Under the pieces are notes generated by a model. That model was not told the origin of the DNA. It did not search any database and saw only the letters and a list, made by a program, of their open reading frames with translations. A program made the translations under genes and the position numbers. Shown in pieces: positions 6,964 through 16,089 of a DNA stretch of 64,000 bases (positions within the stretch are counted from its first letter, which is position 1; each line of letters starts with the position of its first letter). The DNA comes from JAVKFF01 sp040226215 (GTDB lineage: Bacteria; Pseudomonadota; Alphaproteobacteria; DSM-16000; Inquilinaceae), in assembly GCA_040226215.1 (NCBI GenBank), contig JAVKFF010000122.1:1-64000 (forward strand). Reading direction: 5' to 3'.

Positions 6964-7943
6964 CGGATGGGTACTCCCTGGTTTGGATCGCCGAACAGGA
7001 ATTGCCCCGGATCCCGCTCGATCCGCTCGATGAAGCGGGAGGCGTTCTCCGCCAGCAGCCGGATCTCGGTCACGGCCTGCGAGAATTCGAACAGACCGTA
7101 GGAGGTGAATTCGGCCACACCGGGGCGGATGTCGCTGATCAGCGCGTTGAACGAATCGGCCGCGCCATCGATCGAGGCGACGCTCTCGCGCAGCGACTGG
7201 GTAACGGATTCGAATTGGGGAGAGATGTCGCTGATTTCATCGGTCGCCGTGGCGAGGAAGGTATCGGCGCTGTCGCTGATGCGGGCGAGGTCGATGCGGA
7301 ACTCCTCGACCAGGCCGTTGGCGCCGTTCAGGAACGCGGTCAACTGATCGCCGCTGTTGGCGAGATCCGCCGCGACATCGCTGATGCTCCCGCTCGCGGT
7401 CGAGACGTTGCCGAGCGTGGTTTCCAGCGAGGCGATGTTCTCGTCCGACAGCACGCGGTTCACCCGGTCCAGCGCGTCTTCCACCCGGTCGAGGATGCTG
7501 GGCAGCTGGTCGAGCAGGGAGTCGATCGTGGACGGCCGCGAGTCGATGATCGGCAGCCCCTCCTCGGGCACCGGCAGTTCCGGCGCGTCGGCGGCGCCGC
7601 CGGAGATCTCGATATACTGGGTGCCGGTGATGCCCGAGAGCGTCAGCACCGCCATGCTGTCCTGGCGGACCGGTGTGTCGGCGTCGATCTGCACCTCGAC
7701 CCGGACCCGGCGGAAATTGTCGGGGCTGATGCGGATGTCCGTCACCTGGCCGACCGGCACGCCCTGAAAGCGCACGGTGCTGCCCACCTCCAGGCCGCTG
7801 ACCGAACCGGAGAAGTCGATGGCGTAGCGGTCGAGCTGCCGGTCGACGCTGAGATTGCCGAGCCACAGCACGAAGAAGACGAGGCCGATCGCCAGCGCGA
7901 TCACGAATGTGCCGACCGCGATGTAGCTCGCTTTGGTTTCCAT
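6960..7943 (-). CDS. mlaD: MlaD-type MCE-domain lipid-binding protein
   Basis: The METKASYIAVGTFV start at 7943 gives 327 residues; the longer frame adds an unlikely N-terminus and would overlap mlaF. One transmembrane helix (residues about 8-30) is followed by a single MCE domain containing VRFQGVPVGQVTDI and ITGTQYIEISGG. The remaining C-terminal half is largely helical and rich in Asp, Ser and Ala. It probably oligomerises through the MCE ring and channels phospholipid between membranes. Its ATG overlaps the mlaF TGA by one base. Confidence 0.9.
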   Translation of the reverse strand: METKASYIAVGTFVIALAIGLVFFVLWLGNLSVDRQLDRYAIDFSGSVSGLEVGSTVRFQGVPVGQVTDIRISPDNFRRVRVEVQIDADTPVRQDSMAVLTLSGITGTQYIEISGGAADAPELPVPEEGLPIIDSRPSTIDSLLDQLPSILDRVEDALDRVNRVLSDENIASLETTLGNVSTASGSISDVAADLANSGDQLTAFLNGANGLVEEFRIDLARISDSADTFLATATDEISDISPQFESVTQSLRESVASIDGAADSFNALISDIRPGVAEFTSYGLFEFSQAVTEIRLLAENASRFIERIERDPGQFLFGDPNQGVPIR

Positions 7944-8743
7944 CAGGAAGACACCTGCACCGGCGCCTTGTCCCCCAGGGCTGCCCGCATTCTGGGCCCG
8001 TGGAAATAGGCCCGCAGCCAAGGGTGGTCCATCGCCATGAGTTCGTCCAGCGTCCCGACAGTGATGCGGCGATCCAGCAGCACGGCGATCCGGTCGCAGG
8101 CGGTGACCAGCGTGTCGAGATCGTGGGTCACCAGAAAGACCGTCAGGCCGATGGCCTCGCTCAGCTCCATCACCAGCCGGTCGAAGGCATTGGCGCCGAT
8201 CGGGTCGAGGCCGGCCGTCGGCTCGTCGAGGAACAGGATGTCGGGGTCGAGCGCCAGCGCCCGAGCGAGGCCCGAACGCTTGCGCATGCCGCCGGAGAGC
8301 TGGGCTGGATACTTGGCCCCCGCATCCGGCGGCAGGCCGGACATGCCGATCTTCATGGCGGCGATCTGGCGCGCCAGCGGCGCCGGCACGTCGGTCGACT
8401 CGGCGATCGGCACCATCACGTTCTCCAAAACCGTCAGTCCGGAGAACAGGGCGCCGTCCTGGAACATCACGCCGACATGGCGCAACAGGCGCCGGCGTTC
8501 GCGGGCCGAGCGGCTGTGCGGGTCGTAGCCGAGGACCCGGACGCTGCCGCCCTGCGGCCGGCGCAGGCCGACGATGGTGTTCATCAGCACCGACTTGCCC
8601 GTCCCCGACCCGCCGACGAGCCCGAGGATCTCGCCCCGGCGCACCTCCAGATCGAGGCCCTCGTGGATCGTGTTCCGGCCGAAGCGGGTGACCAGCCCCC
8701 TCACCTCGATCACCCGGTCCGGGCTGTCCGCCGCCGCCGTCAT
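7943..8743 (-). CDS. mlaF: MlaF-type ABC transporter ATP-binding protein
   Basis: This 266-residue ATPase has Walker A GGSGTGKS (about residues 39-46), signature LSGGMRKRSGLARALALDP, Walker B ILFLDEPTAGLDP and the switch histidine in VTHDL. The M-R-K-R after the signature and the overall sequence match MlaF, the energising subunit of MCE lipid transporters. It overlaps mlaE by four bases and mlaD by one base, so all three are translated together. It should form the cytoplasmic dimer under MlaE. Confidence 0.93.
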   Translation of the reverse strand: MTAAADSPDRVIEVRGLVTRFGRNTIHEGLDLEVRRGEILGLVGGSGTGKSVLMNTIVGLRRPQGGSVRVLGYDPHSRSARERRRLLRHVGVMFQDGALFSGLTVLENVMVPIAESTDVPAPLARQIAAMKIGMSGLPPDAGAKYPAQLSGGMRKRSGLARALALDPDILFLDEPTAGLDPIGANAFDRLVMELSEAIGLTVFLVTHDLDTLVTACDRIAVLLDRRITVGTLDELMAMDHPWLRAYFHGPRMRAALGDKAPVQVSS

Positions 8744-9861
8744 ATGCCGAGCTCCGCGAAGACGACGGAGAAGCCGGCGTCGAGGACGATCACCAGCATA
8801 ATGCCCTGCACCACCGCCTGGGTGGTGCGGCGGCCGACGCTCTCCGCGCTGCCGGTCACCCGCAGGCCCTGGAAGCAGCCGACCATGGCGATGATCACGG
8901 CGAAGATCGGCGCCTTGACCATGCCGATGAAGAAGGTGCGGATCTCGACCTCCGACTGCAGGCGGATCAGGAAGCTGCCGAAGGAGATGTCGAGGGCGGC
9001 CCAGGCGATCACCGCGCCGCCGAGCACGCCGACCAAATTGGCCACGAAGGTGAGCAGCGGCAGCGTGATGACGAGGGCGATGACGCGGGGCACGACCAGC
9101 ACCACCATGGGGTCGAGGCCGAGCGTGCGCATGGCGTCGACCTCCTGGTTCACCTTCATGGTGCCGATCTGCGCGGTGAAGGCGGACCCGGAACGCCCGG
9201 CGACGACGATCGAGGTGATCAGCACGCCGAGCTCGCGGAAGATCGAGATGGCGGTCAGCTCGACCACGAAGATCTGGGCGCCGAATTCGCGCAGCTGGGT
9301 GGCGCCCTGATAGGCGATGACGACGCCGATCAGGAAGGCCATCAGGCCGACGATCGGCACGGCGTTGATGCCCGTCGCCTCGATGTGGTGGGAGATCGAG
9401 GCGAAGCGCAGCCGGGCCGGGCGGAGCAGCGTGACGATCAGCGTGACGACGAGCTGGCCGAGGAAGCTGGTGAGCAGCACGAATTCCTCGCCGATGCGGA
9501 TCGTCCGCTCGCCGGTCCGGTTGAGAAGGCGCACGAGAGGGCGTGCCCGCGGTGTTTTCGCGACCTCCAGATTGGTGCGGCCGGCCATCTCGATGAGGCC
9601 GGAGAAGCGTTCGCGCACGCCGGCCAGCGTGACGGACGCGCCGCGCTCCGCGAAGCCGCGGCGGCCGCGCTCGATCACCCAGGCGCCGGCGGAATCCATG
9701 GCCTCGATGCCCGACAGGTCGATCGTGATCTCCGCCCCCTTCCTGGGCTTCACGCGGTCGAACAGGCGCGCGTTCGCCGTCACGGTCGCGATGTCCCAGC
9801 GGCCGGCGAGGCGGACGACGCCGGCCGTGTCGTCCCAGGTTAGAGCTGTTTGGCCGTTCAC
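8740..9861 (-). CDS. mlaE: MlaE-type ABC permease fused to an N-terminal STAS domain
   Basis: This protein has 373 residues. The first 100 or so form a STAS domain (ITIDLSGIEAMDSAGAWVIERG), the fold of MlaB. The rest is an MlaE permease with motifs GLMAFLIGVVIAYQGA, FVVELTAISIFRELGVLIT and VAGRSGSAFTAQIGTMKV. The fusion replaces the separate MlaB subunit. It is the first gene of a minus-strand operon (mlaE, mlaF, mlaD, lipoprotein, possibly the TAXI gene) and is divergent from apt. No mlaC is visible, so this looks like the compact version common in Alphaproteobacteria. Confidence 0.93.
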   Translation of the reverse strand: MNGQTALTWDDTAGVVRLAGRWDIATVTANARLFDRVKPRKGAEITIDLSGIEAMDSAGAWVIERGRRGFAERGASVTLAGVRERFSGLIEMAGRTNLEVAKTPRARPLVRLLNRTGERTIRIGEEFVLLTSFLGQLVVTLIVTLLRPARLRFASISHHIEATGINAVPIVGLMAFLIGVVIAYQGATQLREFGAQIFVVELTAISIFRELGVLITSIVVAGRSGSAFTAQIGTMKVNQEVDAMRTLGLDPMVVLVVPRVIALVITLPLLTFVANLVGVLGGAVIAWAALDISFGSFLIRLQSEVEIRTFFIGMVKAPIFAVIIAMVGCFQGLRVTGSAESVGRRTTQAVVQGIMLVIVLDAGFSVVFAELGI

Positions 9862-10013
9862 CGACTGTGATCGTCCCTGCCGTCGGGGGGCGGCGCCATG
9901 CGCATTGGGTCTTTACTCACCCGACCGATGCCAGCAAAGCTTCGAGCGTCCATCGAGCAGATCGCATTCTTCCTCAGGCTGCCAAAGAACACGCCGAATC
10001 CCGGAGCCGTGCC

Positions 10014-10529
10014 ATGAATCTCAAGGATCACATTAGAGGCATCCCGGATTTCCCGAAACCCGGCATCCTGTTCTACGACATCTCCACCCTGCTGGCGCAT
10101 CCGGCGGCCTGGCGGGCGACGGTCAGCCAGCTGGCCGAGGCGGTTCGCGAGAGCCGGCCGGACGTGCTGGTCGGAATCGAATCGCGCGGCTTCCTGACCG
10201 CAGCACCCCTGGCGCTGGTGCTGGGCTGCGGCTTCGTGATGGCGCGCAAGAAGGGCAAGCTGCCGGGCGCCACGGTGGGCTACACCTACGACCTGTAATA
10301 CGGCACCGACACGATCGAGATCCAGGAGGACGCGGTCCATCCCGGCCAACGCGTCGTCGTGCTGGACGATCTGCTGGCGACCGGCGGCACCATGGCGGCG
10401 ACGATCGAGCTCCTGCGCCGGGTCGAGGCCGACGTGGTCGGCGCCGCCTGCATCATCGAGCTCAGCTTCCTCGACGGCCGGCAAAGGATCGACGTGCCGG
10501 TGACGACGCTGGTGCAGTACGACCGCTAG
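10014..10529 (+). pseudogene. apt: adenine phosphoribosyltransferase interrupted by an in-frame TAA
   Basis: Read from ATG 10014 (GGAG seven bases upstream), the frame gives a normal APT start (HIRGIPDFPKPGILFYDIS) and GIESRGF, then hits TAA at 10296-10298 exactly where the conserved YDLEYGTDT has Glu. The same frame continues without any shift (YGTDTIEIQEDAVHPG, then VVVLDDLLATGGTMAA) to TAG at 10527-10529. That makes 171 codons in total, the usual APT length. The PRPP-binding loop lies after the stop, so the truncated 94-residue product should be inactive. A single GAA-to-TAA change explains it; a sequencing error or a very recent mutation are both possible. The enzyme would salvage adenine to AMP. 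Confidence 0.88.
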
Positions 10530-11734
10530 GCGGCGGCCAGCGCGGCGAGACCCGGCGCCCAGGCCACGGCCAGGTCGAGCAGCCAGCGGTCGGCACCGCG
10601 CGGGCCGATCAGCGACAGCCCGAAGGGCGCACCGGTCGCGGGATCGCGGCCGACCGGCAGGCTGACCTGCGGCAGTCCGGCGACGACCGCGGGCAGGCTG
10701 AGCGCCAGGATGCGCGACCGCAGGGCGGCGAGCGTGGCGGTGTCGGCATCCCGCGGCGGGGCGATGTCGGGCGCGGTCGGCAGCAGGACGACGGTGCCGG
10801 GCGGGATCGCCTCGGCCGCCCAGGTGGCGAGCCGGGCCCGCTCCGCCCGTGCCGCCTCGGCCTCCGCGTCGCCGACACGCGACGCGCCCTCCAGCCGCTG
10901 CCAGGCGTCGGGCTCCAGCACGGGCCGTGTCTCTTCGACCCAGCGCCCAAGCGTTTGCCACACCTCGTGCCATTGCAGCACCCGGAACACCTCGAGCCAG
11001 CGATCGGTTCCGCCGGCAAGCTCGAGGGCTTCGCCGGGCACCGGCCGATCCGGCAGGGCCTGCGTCAGCCGGCCGGCGACCCGCTCGTAGCAGCCGGCGA
11101 CCGCCGCTGCCAGCAGGCCGGGCTCGATGGCCAGGGGCCGCACGGTGATCGAGGCGGCGGCCGGCGCCGCGTCGGGCGGCAGCAGGACGTGGCCGACATC
11201 CCGCAGATCGCCGGCGGTCCGGGCGAACCAGCCGACCGTGTCGCAGCTCTGCGCCAGCGGCACCGCGCCGTCGGCCTCGACCGCGCCGTGGCTGGGCCGG
11301 ACGCCGAAGACGCCGCAGAAGCTGGCCGGGATGCGCACGGACCCGGCGGTGTCGGTACCGAGCGCGATGTCGGCCAGACCGCCGGCGACGGCGGCGGCCG
11401 AACCGCTGGAAGAGCCGCCGGTCAGCCGGTCCGGGGCGGCCGGGTTGACCGGCGTGCGCTCGGCGGGATTGCGGCCGGTCAGGCTGAAGGCGAGCGGGTC
11501 CATCGCCGTGCGGGCGACGAGGCGCGCACCCGCGGCGAGGAGCGCCGCCACCGCCGGCGCCGTGCGTCCGGCCGGCGGATGCGTCGCTGGCCATTCCGGG
11601 ACGCCGAATCCGGTGCGGCGCCCGGCGATGTCGAACAGCGCCTTGACCATCAGGGTGCGCCCTGACAGCGGGCCCGTACCGGCCGGGAGCTCGAAGGGCG
11701 GTTCCGGCCAGATGGCCTGAAAGGGATCGTGCAT
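10526..11734 (-). CDS. amidase (amidase-signature family)
   Basis: This 402-residue protein carries the Ser-cisSer-Lys machinery of the amidase-signature family. The lysine is in MVKALFDIAG (residue 31), the cis-serine in TGGSSSGSAAAVAGG, and the nucleophile in TDTAGSVRIPASFCG. It is somewhat shorter than the usual 450-500 residues, mostly in the C-terminal part. The substrate cannot be inferred. No signal peptide is present, so it is probably cytoplasmic. It overlaps the end of apt by four bases in convergent orientation. Confidence 0.9.
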   Translation of the reverse strand: MHDPFQAIWPEPPFELPAGTGPLSGRTLMVKALFDIAGRRTGFGVPEWPATHPPAGRTAPAVAALLAAGARLVARTAMDPLAFSLTGRNPAERTPVNPAAPDRLTGGSSSGSAAAVAGGLADIALGTDTAGSVRIPASFCGVFGVRPSHGAVEADGAVPLAQSCDTVGWFARTAGDLRDVGHVLLPPDAAPAAASITVRPLAIEPGLLAAAVAGCYERVAGRLTQALPDRPVPGEALELAGGTDRWLEVFRVLQWHEVWQTLGRWVEETRPVLEPDAWQRLEGASRVGDAEAEAARAERARLATWAAEAIPPGTVVLLPTAPDIAPPRDADTATLAALRSRILALSLPAVVAGLPQVSLPVGRDPATGAPFGLSLIGPRGADRWLLDLAVAWAPGLAALAAA

Positions 11735-11804
11735 GGTCTCGATTGTGGTCTACCTTCCGCACCGCGGCTTTGACTTCCACAGACCATCAGCCCACATCGG
11801 CGCC

Positions 11805-12431
11805 ATGCATGTCCACGTGATATTCGCCCATCCCGCTCCCGACAGCCTGAACGGCGCCTGCCTGCAGCGGGTGCTGGACACGCTGGTGATGCACGGCCAC
11901 ACGGTCGACCTGCTCGACCTCTACCGCGACGGCTTCGACCCGGTGATGAGCGAGGACGAGCAGCATGGCTACAAGGCGGGACAGCCGGCACCAATCGCCC
12001 GCAGCTATGGCGCCCGCCTGCACGACGCCGAGGCGCTGGTCTTCGTCTTCCCCACCTGGTGGTACGGCGCGCCGGCGATCCTGAAGGGCTATCTCGACCG
12101 CGTGTGGTCGCGCGGCATCGTCTTCGAGGAACCGGCCAAGCCCGGGCGTCCGCCAAAGCCCCTGCTGACCCAGCTGCAGCGCTTCGTGGTGATCACGACC
12201 GCGGGCGGACCGAAGCTGTTTATGCGCTGGCTGATGGGCGACCCGGTGAAGCGGGTGATGATGCGCGGCGTGAAGCGCATGTGCGCCGGCCCGACCGGCC
12301 ACGACTTCCTGTGCCTCTACGGCGCGGAGACGGCATCGCCCGCCGCCTATGCCCGCTTTCTCGACCGGGTCGAGGCGACGGTGGCCCGCCTGCCGCGGCC
12401 GCGTCCCGTCAAGGCGGCGCACCGGGCCTGA
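11805..12431 (+). CDS. NAD(P)H-dependent flavodoxin-fold oxidoreductase (NQO/KefF type)
   Basis: The ATG at 11805 gives MHVHVIFAHPAPDSLNGA, the standard start of Flavodoxin_2 family enzymes. An earlier in-frame ATG at 11733 would add 24 residues that do not fit. The motif FVFPTWWYGAPAILKGYLDRVW is the diagnostic FMN/FAD-site region. At 208 residues it is a normal length. It probably reduces quinones or similar acceptors with two electrons. It is divergent from the amidase and followed after 44 bases by the alpha-glucosidase gene. Confidence 0.87.
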   Translation: MHVHVIFAHPAPDSLNGACLQRVLDTLVMHGHTVDLLDLYRDGFDPVMSEDEQHGYKAGQPAPIARSYGARLHDAEALVFVFPTWWYGAPAILKGYLDRVWSRGIVFEEPAKPGRPPKPLLTQLQRFVVITTAGGPKLFMRWLMGDPVKRVMMRGVKRMCAGPTGHDFLCLYGAETASPAAYARFLDRVEATVARLPRPRPVKAAHRA

Positions 12432-12475
12432 CGCGCCGCCCCTCCCCTCGCCTCCACGAATCCGAGCCACACGGC

Positions 12476-14137
12476 ATGACGCACCATACGCCCTGGTGGA
12501 AGGGCGCCACGATCTACCAGATCTATCCGCGCAGCTTCCTCGACACGGACGGCGACGGTGTGGGCGACCTGAAGGGGATCATGGCCCGGCTGGACCATGT
12601 CGCCGCGCTCGGCGTCGACGCGATCTGGATCTCGCCCTTCTTCGCCTCGCCGATGAAGGATTTCGGCTACGACGTCTCCGACTACCGCCGCGTCGACCCC
12701 CTGTTCGGCACGAACGACGACTTCCGGCAGCTGCTCGACGCCGCGCACGGCCGCGGCCTGAAGGTGCTGGTCGACATGGTGCTGGCCCACACCTCCGACC
12801 GCCACGCCTGGTTCCAGGAGAGCCGGCGGAGCCGCGGCAACGCCAAGGCCGACTGGTATGTCTGGGCAGATCCGCAAGCCGACGGCACGCCGCCCAACAA
12901 CTGGCTGTCCTTCTTCGGCGGCCCCGCCTGGCACTGGGAGGCGAGCCGCAGCCAGTACTACCTGCACCATTTCCTGAAGGAACAGCCGAACCTGAACTGG
13001 CACAACCCGGCCGTCGAGGCGGCGATGCTCGACGAGGTCGCCTTCTGGCTCGACCTCGGCGTCGACGGGCTGCGCCTCGACGCCATTTCCAGCGTGATCT
13101 CGGACATCCACCTGCGCTCCAACCCGCCGGTCGACCCGCAGCACGGCGCCGGCAACGACGATTTGCTCTGGATCAACAGTCCCGACAACAACCCGATGCG
13201 CTTCCAGCAGCACATCCACGACCAGAACCAGCCCGAGGTGCTCGGTATCCTGGAGGCCCTGCGCCGGCTCAGCGACCGCTATGACGGCGAGCGCTTCCTG
13301 CTCGGCGAGATCATCGACCAGGATGGCGGGCGGGTGGCGGCCGCGTACACCCGCGGCCGCCACCGCCTGCACAGCGCCTACACCTTCCAGCTGACCCAGG
13401 ACCGCATGGATGCGGGCTACATGCGCCAGGTGATCCGCCAGGTCGAGAAGGAGATCGCCGAGGGCGGCTGGCTGACCTGGACCATGTCGAACCACGACCG
13501 GGCGCGCATCATCAGCCGCTTCGCCGCCCTGCCCCATCTCAGCGGCGACTGGCGGGCCCTGGCCCGGCAGATGATGGCGCTCACCCTGACCATGCGCGGC
13601 AGCGTCTGCCTGTACCAGGGCGACGAGCTGGGTCTGGACGAGGCGGAGATCCCCCATGATCGCCTGCGGGACCCCTGGGGCATCGTCTTCTGGCCCGATT
13701 TCAAGGGCCGCGACGGTTGCCGCACACCCATGCCGTGGCGGGGCGATCAGCCGCATTGCGGTTTCAGCACGGCCGAGCCCTGGCTGCCCTTCGGCGCGAA
13801 CCATGCCGACCGCGCCGTGGACCGGCAGGAGGGCGACCCGGCAAGCGTGCTCAACGCCTATCGCCGCTTCATCGCCTGGCGGCGCCGCCAGCCGGCCCTG
13901 CGGACCGGCGACCTGACGCTCGAGCCGGCACAGGCCGAGAGCGTTCTGGCCTTCCAGCGCAGCGGCGCCGACCAGCGCCTGCTCTGCGTCTTCAACATCG
14001 CCAACGAGGCGGCGGAGATCACGCTGGAAGACCGCTGGCGACCGGTCGCCGGGCACGGCTTCGAGGGCGCCGCCTTGGGCGCGGACGGCCGCCTCCACCT
14101 GCCCGCCTTCGGCGTTTTCATCGGCGAGGCCGGCTGA
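12476..14137 (+). CDS. alpha-glucosidase / GH13 family glycoside hydrolase
   Basis: The protein from ATG 12476 has 553 residues and begins MTHHTPWWKGATIYQIYPRS, typical of GH13 alpha-glucosidases and oligo-1,6-glucosidases. Conserved regions are present: DMVLAHTSDRH, GLRLDAIS (nucleophile Asp near 202), LLGEIID (acid/base Glu near 278) and MSNHDRAR (Asp near 341). No signal peptide is visible, so it should act in the cytoplasm on imported or stored alpha-glucosides. Length and domain order (TIM barrel, small beta C-domain) are normal. No sugar transporter is adjacent. Confidence 0.93.
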   Translation: MTHHTPWWKGATIYQIYPRSFLDTDGDGVGDLKGIMARLDHVAALGVDAIWISPFFASPMKDFGYDVSDYRRVDPLFGTNDDFRQLLDAAHGRGLKVLVDMVLAHTSDRHAWFQESRRSRGNAKADWYVWADPQADGTPPNNWLSFFGGPAWHWEASRSQYYLHHFLKEQPNLNWHNPAVEAAMLDEVAFWLDLGVDGLRLDAISSVISDIHLRSNPPVDPQHGAGNDDLLWINSPDNNPMRFQQHIHDQNQPEVLGILEALRRLSDRYDGERFLLGEIIDQDGGRVAAAYTRGRHRLHSAYTFQLTQDRMDAGYMRQVIRQVEKEIAEGGWLTWTMSNHDRARIISRFAALPHLSGDWRALARQMMALTLTMRGSVCLYQGDELGLDEAEIPHDRLRDPWGIVFWPDFKGRDGCRTPMPWRGDQPHCGFSTAEPWLPFGANHADRAVDRQEGDPASVLNAYRRFIAWRRRQPALRTGDLTLEPAQAESVLAFQRSGADQRLLCVFNIANEAAEITLEDRWRPVAGHGFEGAALGADGRLHLPAFGVFIGEAG

Positions 14138-14244
14138 CTCGCGGCTTGCGCATGGCGCCGGGTATAGGTATTTTTTCCTTCTCAGGCGGCTGGTACACGG
14201 CTGGAACCTGCAAGGGGCAAGCGATCAGGTGGCGTGGTGATGTT

Positions 14245-14264
14245 GTTAAGGAATGTTAAGGAAT
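14245..14264. repeat. two tandem copies of a 10-bp unit
   Basis: GTTAAGGAAT occurs twice back to back in the gap between the GH13 and creatininase genes. It lies in a locally AT-rich patch just beyond the T-tract of the creatininase terminator. No function is apparent. Confidence 0.6.
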
Positions 14265-14271
14265 GTTCATG

Positions 14272-14302
14272 AAAAAAAAAGCTGCGACCGGCATGACCGG
14301 CC
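14272..14302 (-). terminator. Rho-independent terminator of the creatininase-family gene
   Basis: On the minus strand, just after the stop at 14305, a GGCCGG/CCGGTC hairpin with a five-base loop is followed within seven bases by nine consecutive T residues (plus-strand A 14272-14280). This is the clearest intrinsic terminator in the window. Confidence 0.7.
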
Positions 14303-14304
14303 CG

Positions 14305-15126
14305 CTATTCCGGCAATCGGTCTTCGCCGGCGAGCCAGGGCGGCTGGAACGACGCCACCTCGCCCAGCAGGGTCGCCAGGCCCTTGGCCGCCCGGTCGAG
14401 GATGATCCGGCCGGTCTCCGCCTCGGCCCGGCCGGCGTCGCCGACCACGCCGGCGGGATTCAGGTCCTGGGCCATCCAGCCGAAGGACGCCTTGCCGTCG
14501 GGCGCCAGGAACCGGTTCTCCGCGGCCCATCGGGCGGCGTTGGAGGGGAAGTCGGCCAGCCGCTCCCGGCGTACCCGGCCGGGCGCGATGGCCAGCATCA
14601 GCGAGGTTTCCACCGCGCCGCCATGGATGCCGTGCGCCACCTCCCCGGCCGGGAACAGGTCGTCCACGGGGGCGAGGTCGAACCAGCTGGCATGGGCGAC
14701 CAGCAGCGCATCCTCGACCCGCAGCCGGCGGGCGACCAGGTCCATCACCTCGGGCTGCCCGCCATGGGCGTTCAGGAGGCAGAACCGGCGGATGCCCGTC
14801 CGCGCGACCGAGCGCAGGATGGCGGTCCAGTGGTCCGCGAGCAGCGCCGGCGCCACCGACAGCGTGCCGGGGAAGGCCTCGTGCTCGGCGCTGCGGCCGA
14901 CGGCCTGGGTCGGCAGGACGACCGTGCGGTCCCAGGCGGGGAGGGTCGCGATGGCGGCCTCGACAACCGCCTCGACGATGGCCGTGTCGGTGTCGAGCGG
15001 CAGGTGCGGGCCGTGCTGTTCGATCGCGCCTACCGGCAGCAGCGCGACCAGGCGGGCGGTGTCGGCCAGGGACAGCTCGGCGGTTGTCCAATCCCGCCAG
15101 AAGCGGTGAAATGGCGGCTCGCTCAT
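14305..15126 (-). CDS. creatininase-family amidohydrolase
   Basis: From ATG 15126 (MSEPPFHRFWRDWTTAE) this encodes 273 residues. It shows the metal-site elements of the creatininase / MftE / FapB superfamily: VGAIEQHGPHLPLDTDT, LLNAHGGQPEVM and the Glu in GIHGGAVETSLML. The substrate in this family varies (creatinine, mycofactocin precursor peptide, formamidopyrimidines), and the neighbours do not settle it. The start was chosen over upstream ATGs because the family begins close to here. It is divergent from the phosphodiesterase gene, with 34 bases between the starts. Confidence 0.88.
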   Translation of the reverse strand: MSEPPFHRFWRDWTTAELSLADTARLVALLPVGAIEQHGPHLPLDTDTAIVEAVVEAAIATLPAWDRTVVLPTQAVGRSAEHEAFPGTLSVAPALLADHWTAILRSVARTGIRRFCLLNAHGGQPEVMDLVARRLRVEDALLVAHASWFDLAPVDDLFPAGEVAHGIHGGAVETSLMLAIAPGRVRRERLADFPSNAARWAAENRFLAPDGKASFGWMAQDLNPAGVVGDAGRAEAETGRIILDRAAKGLATLLGEVASFQPPWLAGEDRLPE

Positions 15127-15160
15127 TGACGGGCTCCCGAAATGGCCGGCGGCGGACACG

Positions 15161-15964
15161 ATGCTGATTGCCCAGATAACAGATACCCATGTGGTGGCCC
15201 GGGGCAAGCGCGTCCGCGACCGCTGGGACACCGGGGCCGCCCTGGAGCGCGCGGTGGCCCGGCTGGCCGACCTGAAGCGCGGGCCCGACATCGTGATCTT
15301 CACCGGCGACCTGGTGGATGACGGCGAGCCCGAGAGCTACCGCCACTTCCGGGAGCGCATCGCCGGCCTGGCATCGCCCTTCCTGGCCATTCCGGGCAAT
15401 CACGACAGCCGCGACGGCCTGGCGGAGGCATTCCCGGAGCTCACCTGGCACGCGGAGGCCGGCGGATTCTGCCAGTTCGACTGGCGCTTTCCCGGCCGGC
15501 GCGTGCTCGGTCTCGACACCCTGATCCCGGGCGAGACCCGGGGCGAACTCTGCCAGCGGCGTCTCGACTGGCTGGCGGCGCGGCTGGCCGAAGATGCCGA
15601 CACGCCGGTGCTGATCGCCCTGCACCACCCGCCCTTCGCGGCGCACATCCCCTTCATGGACGCCTATGGCCTGGCCGGACGCGAGGCGCTGGCGGAGGTT
15701 CTGCAGCGCCACCGGCAGGTGGTCCGGCTGATCTGCGGGCATCTGCACCGTCCGGTCGCCGCCAGCGCCGGGGGCCGACCGGTCACCTGCTGTCCCGGCA
15801 CCTCGCTGCAGGTGCCGCTCTGGCAGGAAGAGGGCTTCCCGCCCGACCTGGTGGACGAGCCGCCGGCGATCCACCTGCACGACTGGCGCGATCCCTGGAC
15901 CGTGCTCACCCACACGCTCTACGTCCGGCCGCGCGAGCCGTGGAACGGGCCGGACACGCTGTGA
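15161..15964 (+). CDS. calcineurin-like phosphodiesterase (CpdA/GpdQ-like)
   Basis: This 267-residue protein has the full set of class III metallophosphatase motifs: DTH near the start, GDLVDDG, GNHD, LHHPPF and GHLHRPV. The order and length match the 3',5'-cyclic-nucleotide phosphodiesterase CpdA and glycerophosphodiesterase GpdQ group. The likely substrate is cAMP or another phosphodiester, but sequence alone does not separate these. It is cytoplasmic, with no signal peptide, and starts with ATG 15161. Confidence 0.9.
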   Translation: MLIAQITDTHVVARGKRVRDRWDTGAALERAVARLADLKRGPDIVIFTGDLVDDGEPESYRHFRERIAGLASPFLAIPGNHDSRDGLAEAFPELTWHAEAGGFCQFDWRFPGRRVLGLDTLIPGETRGELCQRRLDWLAARLAEDADTPVLIALHHPPFAAHIPFMDAYGLAGREALAEVLQRHRQVVRLICGHLHRPVAASAGGRPVTCCPGTSLQVPLWQEEGFPPDLVDEPPAIHLHDWRDPWTVLTHTLYVRPREPWNGPDTL

Positions 15965-16089
15965 CGGCGCCGTGCCCGCCCCGGATCAGCCGGCCATTGA
16001 ACCGGCGGCCCAGACGGGCTATCTGCGGAGGGCATTCCATTCTCGCCGTGGCATCGGCGACTCCCGCATTCCCAAGGACACCCGCTCTC

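Noticed and set aside
9858..11780. A 640-codon minus-strand frame covering apt and the amidase
   Set aside because: It is out of frame with the clear amidase-signature gene and has no family motifs; the apparent length is due to GC bias.
14263..15129. A plus-strand frame starting MFMKKKAATGMTGPLF after an AAGGA sequence
   Set aside because: The start looks like a signal peptide, but the frame is antisense to the well-supported creatininase gene, and the AAA run is the complement of that gene's terminator T-tract.
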